Part shown: piece after piece, positions 12,001 to 20,790 of the stretch | How positions within the stretch are numbered: position 1 is the first letter of the stretch | Layout of the letters: every line of letters starts with the position of its first letter | DNA from: Agroathelia rolfsii | Taxonomy: Eukaryota; Basidiomycota; Agaricomycetes; Amylocorticiales; Amylocorticiaceae | NCBI GenBank assembly: GCA_018343915.1 | Contig: JABRWF010000007.1 | Location: 2,232,001 to 2,296,000, forward strand | Direction of reading: 5' to 3' | Length of the DNA stretch: 64,000 nucleotides | The notes under the pieces: generated by a model | Seen by the model: the letters and a program-made list of their open reading frames with translations, nothing else | What the model was told of the DNA's origin: nothing | Databases searched by the model: none | Translations under genes and position numbers: made by a program

Positions 12001-14465
12001 CGCGACACCATGCCACCAATTCAACATCTCCTTGCGAAGCACAAGTTTTTCGTCTCTCGGTGGCTCCTCGCTGGGAATCGTTTGTAGCAATTCGGCAGCC
12101 CGTTCTCGAGGCACACCACGAACGATTTGAAGACGTGGTACACGTAGTTCGAATACTTCTGAAATTTCCGTCAGCTCGAAGGAGAGAGACGCAGTACCGT
12201 GTGAGAAATGCCGAACGATGTTGAAGCGCGAGCGGGGTAATGGGAGGTCATTGCCCTGCCAAGGTTGAGGAGGAATCGATGTGTGCTCGCATAGAGACGG
12301 TGTCAGAGAAATTATAGAGGGCGAATAGACGAGTAGTTCTAGAAACTTTGCGAACGACATCAATCTATCGAGTAGAAGTATTAGCTCAGCTGTTCTGTGT
12401 GGAAAGGCATAAGAACTCACGCAGCCCCATCGCTAACATCTTGTTTTGAGGTCATCTTACCGCAAAGTCTACAACTCTCCCATGTTTGCATAGTATCGCT
12501 AAAAGGCTGGCTTGCCTGACCATCCTTCTTGACACGAGATGCGACTCTCGTTACACCATGTAGCCATCTTGTCTCATGCTCGCACGCCTTGAAGTGACAA
12601 TCCGGCTCTTCACATGGCTCATCTACCCGTGAACACGTGTCCACGACAACATCCTCGAGCGTCTCGTCCTCATGATCACCAAACGCGTAATATCGATACG
12701 TCACCCATCGAGCTTGTCCGCATTTGGTCAGCTTTGGCTTCTCTTCCGACTCGCGTGAAGAGGGTGACACCGCGCCAGGTCCGTTTTCTGGTGAATTCGA
12801 CGATGACGACAGTAAAGATGCAGGCGGAGGAGGGGGTGATGGCTCTTGAGGGACATATTTGGAATGGACAAATGTGATTTCCTGTTGTCTCACGAACCCA
12901 GCAGTGCCGGTCATCCCTTTCCCCTTGGACTCTTTGCCTTCCCATCCCAATAGGGTCATGAGCCCCATCTTCTCGTCACCTTTAGTCCTCCGAGATGCAT
13001 CCTTCCTCTCTTTAGCAGCTAACGTAACCAGCAAAGGCGGTGGCGCCAAAACGATACCAGGCGAAGTGCTCAGCAAGGATTTATATTTTTCGATCCTCTT
13101 CAGTGCAGCATCGTACGGTGAATCAGCCTCAAATTCGTCCTGGGATGCACGTTGCTGTTGGAGTACGGAAGCGGGCTTAGAGTCGGTTATGAACGAGAAC
13201 CTCCGCAGCCGGCCTAGTGCCGACATGTCATCTCCCAACGGCGGTTTCGGAGACGGGCTGCGCCGGTCAATATCTAGTGAGCCTCTTCGAGAGCCCGAAG
13301 GCAGATCCGAGCTGCTCGTGCGGTGGAAGTATTTGTCGCCCCGCTTAGTGAGGAAGGAAAGAATGCCGCCTCCGATGGACCGTGGGCTTCGTGTGTCAGT
13401 TCTTGAGCTGACTTCAATGGCACTCGACCCACGGGTCATGATGGGAGCCGAAATGGGGATGGATGGAGTAGGAGAAGCGGGTCTGCGTTTATCATATTCT
13501 AGGTTAATACCGGAGCAAGACAGAAGCGATTGTTCGAGGAGAAGAGATAGATAGACGTAAATGGATAAGCGTAACGTCTTAGTCAACAGGTTATGTTGAA
13601 GTGGAGAATTGATTGAAGTGAACGTGAATGTTCCGCCAACTATTTGAAGTGCATCGTCTTTAAGATTCGACGATGTGACTATATGCGGCTTCAGCTTGTG
13701 TTATGCTTATATACGACAGTGTTGCGTACCATCCCATTCGTCCAGGCCATACAGAAGTACGCGACGAGCGTCATCAGGCGTCGGTCCAGGGAAGGTAAAT
13801 CTCCCTGGTGTAAATACACAATTGGGTGAAGAGGGTCCTAGTTGTTGTAGAGGGCGTGGATCAAGGCTCAGAATAGCATGGTTACCGAGAGGTGACAAGC
13901 AGAGAAGCAGATGCTTTGCCAATAATTTCGGTGTCGACGGAAGTGATTTAGATACACGCTCTCTAAGCTGCTCAATCGCAGCATCATGAGAGGTTCCCGG
14001 CGTGGGTGATGGAGCAGTAGGAAATGCAATTAGACCGGGTGCACCTGACAGACCTGGATCCCGTTGGGAAGACGCGATGGTCTTGATAGCCTCCGGTTTA
14101 TCCTGGCCATCGCTATTGGAGATAGCACCTTCTTGATTCTGGGATATAGTGTGGATCTTCTTCTGCTCTGTTCTTCGTCTTCTAATCCCTTTGAGCCATC
14201 CACCTCTGGTGATACATTGGCCCAGCTCTGTAAGTGCCCTCTCGAAAGCATCCGTCCAGACGTCGCGGTCTACTTCTGAAATGATGTTATGCGTATCTTC
14301 ATCTAGACAATGCCTCAAAAAGCTTCGCAAATGTTCTCGCGCCTCGATGGTAAGAGCTGAAGTGGGTGTAAACAAGAAAGCGTTATTCGAACGTGGTACA
14401 GTAGGGAGAGGCTTAGTAGTAGTCAACGGGTTGCCAGTTATGTCCACTGTGAGCTCTGAAGACAT
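9034..14465 (-). CDS. Fab1/PIKfyve-like phosphatidylinositol phosphate kinase without FYVE domain
   Basis: Exons (reverse): 13730..14465, 12421..13639, 11983..12364, 11231..11922, 9993..11168, 9632..9921, 9465..9573, 9351..9412, 9159..9299, 9034..9104; 1625 aa. Residues about 35-90 (AREHLRSFLRHCL) resemble the start of the Fab1 chaperonin-like domain, but its core is replaced by low-complexity sequence. The Cys-rich region (about 580-720: CEEPDCHF, ESCRLCGKM, SFAKFLELL) and a C-terminal PIPK domain (about 1320-1610: DLKGIAGRK, NIMDYSLLLG, GLVDTIGSYTFAKTLEYKAK) are present. Fab1 enzymes make PI(3,5)P2 on endosome/vacuole membranes; without FYVE, targeting must differ. Intron 9574..9631 has a GC donor. 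Alternative: an N-terminal exon beyond 14465 was missed, though none with FYVE cysteines was seen. Confidence 0.75.
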
Positions 14466-14872
14466 GGGCGCTGCAGACAATCAACGTAAGAAACCAAGCC
14501 CTTGATAAAAGCTGGATGATATCATGAGCATGCACGAGATGCAGTGGGACTCGGGTGAGCAATAAAACGGGCAGTGTTCCCAGTGCAAATGCCGGTGGTG
14601 TACAGGTCCCAATGCCGGAAATGGCATTCTTTGCTCCCGATGCCACCTAACCGACGCGTTGACTGGTATGGACACATCATCAGGGGTATGTGATCATATA
14701 TCGTCATAAGTACGGTCATAGCCCCTATGCCTAGCAATAACTACGCATACAGAAAGGGTGGCTGAAACACAATGCAGTATTTCTGAATGGTCAATGCATG
14801 TGATGATACACTGTATGTTTCTGGTAAAGGTAATATATAGCGTCCGAGTCCAAACGACTGCCTAATGCCCCT
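14466..14872. other. Intergenic region upstream of Fab1-like gene
   Basis: This 407-bp stretch lies between the Fab1-like ATG and the 3' end of the cyclophilin H gene, both on the reverse strand. Three overlapping reverse-strand open frames are present, but none has a recognisable motif, FYVE-type cysteines or good splice links to the kinase gene. Confidence 0.4.
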
Positions 14873-15918
14873 TTACATTTCCCCGCACTCTAAATTTAAA
14901 GGTTTAATATGTAAGCGGAATGGTGTTCTAGAACAAAGAAGTATACGAACCCGTAATTTTGACAACCAGCTTGGGCCGATTGTTGGGACCCGTAGGCACG
15001 TTTTCGATTTTGCGGAGTGTAAGCATCCCATCAATGACCCTGCCAAAGACAACATGTTTACCGTCCAAGAAATCGCATGGTGCCGTAGTGATGAAGAACT
15101 TTTGATCGTTTTCAGATAGCAATGTAGAGTAAGTATACCTAAGGACGTACTTGACAGCCATTGGTGTTGGGGCCAGAATTTGCCTTAAAAAAACAGAAAT
15201 CGAGGATCAAGCTCAACCAAGGTCAAGAAAGAAATTTCGGGATAAATACCATTGAGAGTAAGCCTGGGCCAGTATGCTTTTCATTAAAGTTCTCGTCCTG
15301 GTAACGGAATATCGAGATTCTAGTGGTCTGTGGAGAAGAAGAAAAGAGCCAACGTACTGGAAATTTGTCCCCGTAAATCGAGAATGAGCCTGTCCCGTCA
15401 CCATTCTTAAAGTCTCCGCCTAGTATTATGAGAAGGTGTGCCGGCTCGGTATGAAAGCGTGAATATATTACCTTGGCACATGAAATTAGGTACACTATAA
15501 GAATGTCATCATGAATGTTTCGCCATTATCCTAATGAAAGACTGTGACGCACACTCTGCAACAAGAATCAATGGCTGGGAGTAAGCTATGAATTTGTGGA
15601 CATGAATCCTGACCTGTGGAATGTGGCATTCTTGTATCCCTGGGGTCGTGAATTGACCCTTCATAAAGTGCCATTTAATTGACAGACGAATATGGCATAA
15701 ATAAATTGTCACAAACCTGTATTCGCCAGTGCAAAGTTGCCTAAAGTTTTCTGCTGTCCTAGAATGCATGATTTGAGTTATGAAACAAGATCGAGATTCC
15801 GCTGATAGCCTTACTTTGGGACGATGTCGCTAAAGAGCTCCATCTTCATTCTGCCAGCAGGCGTTTCGCCGATGTTAATGTCCATGAAGACGATTGGGCG
15901 AGTAGTTGAAGAAGACAT
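14873..15918 (-). CDS. Peptidyl-prolyl cis-trans isomerase, cyclophilin H type
   Basis: Exons (reverse): 15815..15918, 15717..15758, 15614..15658, 15553..15555, 15472..15494, 15358..15419, 15250..15297, 15151..15183, 14951..15098, 14873..14889; 174 aa. Conserved blocks: [29 protein letters not shown] (catalytic Arg, Phe, Gln), [44 protein letters not shown] and C-terminal ECGEM. The last two mark cyclophilin H, which binds the Prp3/Prp4 part of the U4/U6.U5 tri-snRNP. The catalytic Arg in FHRVV appears only if a 3-nt exon (AGT, 15553..15555) is recognised between two introns of 58 and 57 nt. The gene is divergent from DIB1, another tri-snRNP protein. Confidence 0.9.
15553..15555 (-). other. 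3-nt exon of cyclophilin H
   Basis: AGT between acceptor TTGCAG and donor GTGCGT. With it, the protein reads FHRVVPNF, the normal catalytic block. Without it, the joint gives FHSVPNF, losing the catalytic Arg and one residue. The two flanking introns are 58 and 57 nt, the usual size here, while the unsplit intron would be 119 nt. Confidence 0.8.
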
Positions 15919-16257
15919 GGTCGTGAATTGCGAGCAAACAAGGCCAGGTGTAGTAGTGTTTTAAAAAAGCTAAGGTCGTAGATGTTGTCGCGATGGATTA
16001 AATCAGAACTGGACTTAGTATGAGTGTTCAGTGAAGTTGCTGGACTACACGTCCAGAACGACCTTTGATGGAAGTGATCAATGTGAGAAGTGGGGAGTCA
16101 CGGTTGGCGTGAATGTTCTAGTTTTGTGGAGAAGTGCACTCGAAGATGATGCGATGACGGGTCAACGGAAACAACACACCTCTTGCCACTAAACCATTTC
16201 TTTAACTCTACCCTCAGGAGCTCGCTTCTTTTTACAATTCTACTCTGATCCTGTACA
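15919..16257. promoter_or_regulatory. Divergent promoter, cyclophilin H / DIB1
   Basis: The two start codons are 339 bp apart and point away from each other. No TATA box was evident. A pyrimidine-rich stretch runs up to the DIB1 ATG, which is preceded by CTGTACA. Shared control of two tri-snRNP genes is an inference from the arrangement. Confidence 0.45.
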
Positions 16258-16997
16258 ATGTCTTATTTCTTGCCCCATCTCCCTTCTGGCTGGCACGTTG
16301 ATGAAGCCATCAAGTCTGAAGAAGACCGCGTTGTCGTCATCCGTTTCGGACATGACTGGGACTCGCAATGCATGACCATGGACGAAACACTCTACAGCGT
16401 CGCTGAGAAGGTGCAAAACTTTGCAGTGATATACCTCTGTGATATTACGGAGGTGCCAGACTTTAATAAGGCGCGTAAAAATATCAATGTGCGTTCAAAG
16501 AACGTTGTGAAACTGAGCCCTGTCTATAGATGTATGAATTGTATGACCCTTGCACTGTGATGTTCTTCTATCGGTACGACAATCTTTGCCTGTATTGCAC
16601 ACATCTTCTACGGAGCTGACAACCCTATTCTGTTATATCTTCTAGAAACAAACACATCATGATCGATCTGGGCACTGGTAACAACAACAAAATGTGCGGT
16701 CTTATTTTCTTTGACGATACTACATGACTCACAATTAACGCTTTCCATTAGTAATTGGGCGATGGATAATAAACAAGAGGTTTGTCTATCATTTTGTCAT
16801 CCTGAGAACGTATCCCTATCTGACTTATTCGCTCGTTTTAGTTGATTGACATCATTGAGACCGTTTACAGAGGTGCATCCAAGGGACGTGGTCTGGTCGT
16901 CTCTCCCAAGGGTAAGCATGCCTTACAGTCTCCGTTCACTTGAATGACTGACAAAACGATATATTCTGCAGACTACTCGACTCGTTACCGTTATTAG
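16258..16997 (+). CDS. DIB1: U5 snRNP (tri-snRNP) thioredoxin-like protein Dib1/Dim1
   Basis: Exons: 16258..16488, 16530..16573, 16646..16693, 16752..16779, 16842..16911, 16972..16997; 148 aa, against about 142 usual for the family. The start MSYFLPHLPSGWHVDEAI, the block RVVVIRFGHDWD, then CDITEVPDFN, MYELYDPCTVMFFYR, KHIMIDLGTGNNNKI and the DYSTRYRY end are all typical. Dib1 has a thioredoxin fold without redox activity and prevents premature activation of the spliceosomal B complex. The CypH gene lies head-to-head with it. Identification is very secure from near-continuous family motifs. Confidence 0.95.
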
Positions 16998-17181
16998 GTG
17001 TGCAGCCGTATCTGTTGCGGACTACTTCCCTTCTGAACTTGCCATCTTCCATTTTGAGTCTCTTCAACACGTACTTTTATAGTCGCAATGCTATCAAATA
17101 ACCCCTTTTCAGCTCTCTATATTCCTGAAAGAAATACTACATCTAAGAACAAGTGATAGGATGCCATAGAAACTAGGACAT

Positions 17182-17728
17182 TTAATCGAGTTTTCCCTTC
17201 TTAGCTTGGCTAATACGGTGCTTCAGCTCAAACCAAATCGGGTAGCCAATGTATACCGTAGTAAGGACGTATATTGTCTGAAGAGCCAATCAATACGAAA
17301 AAAATATACACCAGCAACCGAATTTATCAGGCACCACTGAACGGAAATGTACTCACGCAGAGGAAGGAACTCGTATGTTTCCTGGCCACATACCACGTAT
17401 ACAATGCCTCGAAGACATGAACGATGGGGGTGGAATACACTACATACTTGAACCTGTCAATCCCGCCCACATTATTAACAAAAGATCGGCCCAGGTCGAA
17501 GAATGGCAGCTCGGCCTCTGGGAAGGGCTGGAAAGAGGCCACAGCAGAGTATACAAGGAAGGATATCATGACCAGCGATGCCCATGCATGTGAGGAGAAG
17601 TAGAATTTGGTTATTTGGGGCTCGACCTCCTGAAAGCGTGGACCACGAGAGGCAATCAATTTAAAAAGTCGATGGTCAGTGTTGTGAACCTCTTTGAGAG
17701 GCGAGTGCGGCTGATTCTGGACGAACAT
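17182..17728 (-). CDS. Small DUF4499-like membrane protein, lacks DUF2470 part (paralogue of 22354-23204)
   Basis: Exons (reverse): 17690..17728, 17357..17629, 17182..17277; 135 aa. It aligns along its length with the membrane half of the protein at 22354-23204: PQITKFYFSS against PQITKFHFPS, EALYTWYVARKHTS against EALYAWSICRKHTG, and GYPIWFELKHRI against GYPVLLEIRHRI. Three to four hydrophobic segments are visible. The intron before PQITKF and the one after ARKHT sit at the same positions in both. The N-terminal DUF2470-like domain of the paralogue is missing, replaced by 13 residues (MFVQNQPHSPLKE). The first intron is optional: the frame is open through it. Function unknown. Confidence 0.65.
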
Positions 17729-18434
17729 GTATGTGTGCCATTGTGTCTGGGTCTAGTGTTTCTTTTGGGAGCAAAGAAGATGTCCAACGTCGGTCAGTGA
17801 GGTTGTTGGTGTAAAGTCGAAAGAAGACCGTTGGGGATTGCGAGGGCTTCAAAGTATATAACAGAGGTGTCGGGCATCATGTGCCCGACTAGCCGATTAG
17901 CGGGGAAGGATGGTTTTGAAGCATTTCGAGTGATCCGCCTTAACCGGTGCAACAGAGATATGAGGACCATCTTGACCGAGATCAGGCATGGGAGAGAGTT
18001 TTTTGTGGGAACTGTTGTCGTTGGTTGTGATCAAGCTGTGGTAAATGAATGTAACACCTGAAACACTTGTTACAAACTAATATCAACACAATTCCTTGGG
18101 CAGATTTCGGTGGCATCAATCGGACATTCGCAACATATTCGCAGCACTCACACATCCCTTGAACATAACTACGCTTCGACCAACCATATGTTGGTACTTA
18201 TCGCTATACTATGGTCATTTTTGTAACTTACCATATACCCGGTTTGCTTACACATATCATTAGTATTCTTAGCGCATTCAGAATGACGCAACGTCACGCA
18301 AGACCATTGAGACTTGTATCAATAGTCATGACTATCACTGGCATATAAGAATTGGGTGGTCCCCGCTTGGGGTCCGCCATACTACTCGGATAACTACTAT
18401 AATCTGAAAGCAATTCCGTTCACCTCTACAAGCC
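17729..18434. promoter_or_regulatory. Promoter region of SDR paralogue B, with TGACG inverted repeat
   Basis: Positions 18274-18303 match 20633-20662 upstream of SDR C almost base for base. The core is TGACGCAACGTCA (18284-18296), a perfect inverted repeat of TGACG with a 3-nt spacer, as expected for a bZIP-type dimer site. A TATAAG box at 18344-18349 is 91 nt before the ATG. The left half (17729-18100) belongs to the divergent small membrane protein gene, and nothing else was seen there. Confidence 0.6.
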
Positions 18435-19879
18435 ATGTCCACCGCACGTCAGCTCTTCATCGTATCTGGAATAGGTGCATACACCATACTTCTCAAGAAC
18501 GTGCATATTGATTTTTGCTTACAAAATAGCTAAAAGGCAATGGATCTGGGACGGGCAAGTACTAAACCTCGAGCTGTTCCCGTTCGAATCGATTATGCAG
18601 TTAATTAATATCAACCGACACACAGGTGCCGCCTCTGCGTATGTACCTTCAATTGGAGTCGGACTCGCGCTGACCATCTATTTATCAATAGACGTTTGTT
18701 CGCGAAGCAGGGATATAGCGTTGCTCTCCTTGCCCGAGGCGCCGACTCACTACGTATCCTTGCGGATGAAATCAAACAATCCGGTGGAGATGTAAGAGTT
18801 ATCTCGATTACAACTAAAAGATGTCATATACTTACTTTTTCGCCCTTTATTTTAGGCGGAAGGGTTCCCTTTGAAGGATTATAGCCAAGAATCCGTATCC
18901 GCCGCCTTCCAGGCTATCCGATCTAAATGGCCCTCAGTTCCTATACGCGTGGCATTATTCAACTCAGGTCAGTTGATGCTCATGTCCTCGGTCGATACGG
19001 AAGCGCAGCCGGATGATCAACTTATTGTCCTGATTAAATATGTTCACGAATACAGGCTTCACGATTTGGAAGCCTTTCCTCGATAACACGCCCGAAGATG
19101 TCAAAGAAAGCATCGATACCAATCTTCTTGCTGGATTTGCATTCGCGAGAGAATCTATCCTCGCCTTCAAGGATCAGGAGTTGAACAAACAGGGTAAACG
19201 AGGAACGCTCATTTTCACAGGTGCTACAGCGTCGATCAGAGGCAACGTTACATCGAGCGCTTTCAGCGCTGGCAAACATGGTCTACGTGCCTTATCTCAA
19301 AGCCTCAATAAAGAGTTCGGGAAAGAAAATATTCATGCACGTTATATTCTGCTTATTGATGTTTTTCAAATTTGACGCCCCGTCAACTGATAACAGGTAG
19401 CACATGTTCGTATTTGATATGTCTTTAAGCATAGATGATTTGTGCTAACTAGTGCCTGCGCTGCTCAGAGCGTTATTGATGGAGGTACTTGTGCCCCTAT
19501 AAACTCGATTCATGCACACACTCAGCTTTATTTCAGTCATTATAACGGATCGAAACAAGTCTCGTCGCAATGACCCTGAGTGGGAGAAGAACAAAGATGT
19601 CCGTCTTGATCCAGAGAGTATTGCAAATGTGAGTCCATGATTCGTTATTTCTTAAAAAGAAAAACATTGTAACGAGGTGCGTATGAACAGTCGTATTTGT
19701 ATCTTGTCAACCAAGACCGTTCTGCTTGGACGTGGGAACTTGATCGTGAGTATCCTGTCTCTGCTCTAGAATAAAAATTCAGAACTAACGTTGCTTTTGT
19801 AGTACGGTAAAGTGTTTCAGGCACGAGTTGGAAGATTCAACTAACCCATGATGCCAGCCCAAGCCATGAAAAATGGTGA
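18435..19879 (+). CDS. Short-chain dehydrogenase/reductase, paralogue B
   Basis: Twelve exons: 18435..18474, 18537..18554, 18626..18638, 18692..18791, 18856..18967, 19056..19336, 19397..19405, 19469..19484, 19537..19628, 19691..19745, 19803..19806, 19858..19879; 253 aa. Motifs: SGIGNGSGTGAASARLFA, LLARGADSL, LFNSG, TLIFTGATASI, AFSAGKHGLRALSQSL (Phe in place of the catalytic Tyr of YxxxK), HVAHSVIDG, ending DLRPSHEKW. Exon 11 is only TACG, flanked by introns each having a CTAAC branch site. Introns starting at 18555 and 19337 need GC donors (GCAAGT, GCACGT). Tandem with paralogue C. Likely an NAD(P)-dependent oxidoreductase; substrate unknown. Confidence 0.87.
19803..19806 (+). other. 4-nt exon of SDR paralogue B
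   Basis: TACG between TTTGTAG and GTAAAG. Upstream and downstream introns both carry an ACTAAC branch site (near 19790 and 19841). Without this exon the frame to DLRPSHEKW is lost. Confidence 0.8.
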
Positions 19880-20790
19880 ACATAAACCAAATCCAAGCGT
19901 ATTCGCTGATGTCGCACGTATGCAATGATAAATACACAGGAAATTCGAAACGAGACAACTGTACTTAATTTAATTTTCATCACCAACCGAATTCTTGTTT
20001 TCTGTATCATCTCGCATTTCAAGCAGAATGGGAAATCCAACCAATTTAAAATGCAAAACATATTAAGCAATCGAGTTTATCAATTGTACTCAAGAGTATC
20101 ACTTACAACAAAAAACCGATCATGAATCTTATATCACACGTTTTAACCGGCATAAGGGAAAGATCAGGCTTATCTTGACCAGGACCACTGGCAGAAATGA
20201 AAGGAAGAGTTTGTCATGAGGATTTGAGGACCGTCACCAAAGTCTGGCACAATAGATTTGAACAAAAATTTGTCGCATTTGCCCAAGGATCGGCCAATTA
20301 GGGATCAATCATGTAATGTAATTTTCGGTTGAAAGCAACGATTAATGATTTTTTGTGTTTAAATTTATTGTGCATGTATGCATGAAATGTACAAGTACTT
20401 TGTTACAACTGTCGACATCAAGTCAATCACCGTCGTACCAACGTTTCTTCCTTCAAGTTACTAGTGTGGGGCCTGGCCATTTGCGACTACTCTTCGCAAT
20501 GGCCCGCCTTTGAACTTACTAATGAAACGCCTCCATTCATTCAAGTTGTGCATCGATGCTGCTTACTGATGATATCCCCGATAGCAGCGCTGGCCTTACG
20601 ATTACCAATTTGCTTACACATAACATACTGGTGCATTCAGAATGACGCAACGTCACGCAAGATCACTGAGAACCTGTATCCCAGTGATCATCACTGACAA
20701 GGAAGTATAAGAACTTGGGCCATCCCCAGGTCACCAGCACATCTACCACAACAAGCTTGAACCCAAACTCGTTTACCATCTCTGCAAATC
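19880..20790. promoter_or_regulatory. Promoter region of SDR paralogue C, with TGACG inverted repeat
   Basis: The 911-bp gap between the tandem SDR genes holds the 3' region of copy B and the promoter of copy C. Positions 20633-20662 repeat the element upstream of copy B, with the same TGACGCAACGTCA core at 20643-20655. A TATAAG box at 20706-20711 lies 85 nt before the ATG, followed by a conserved GGGCCATCCCC-like stretch. The middle (about 20130-20450) shows no gene. Confidence 0.6.

Noticed and set aside
14481..14737. Cys/His-containing frames upstream of the Fab1-like kinase as a FYVE domain
   Set aside because: Spacing does not fit the FYVE CxxC pairs or the RKHH motif, and the splice links are poor.
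15472..15614. Cyclophilin H with catalytic Arg changed to Ser
   Set aside because: This reading comes only from ignoring the 3-nt exon. With it, the normal active-site block is restored.
18571..18600. GTTCGAATC resembling a tRNA T-arm
   Set aside because: No acceptor stem or anticodon arm can be formed around it, and it lies in an SDR intron. No tRNA was supportable anywhere in the window.
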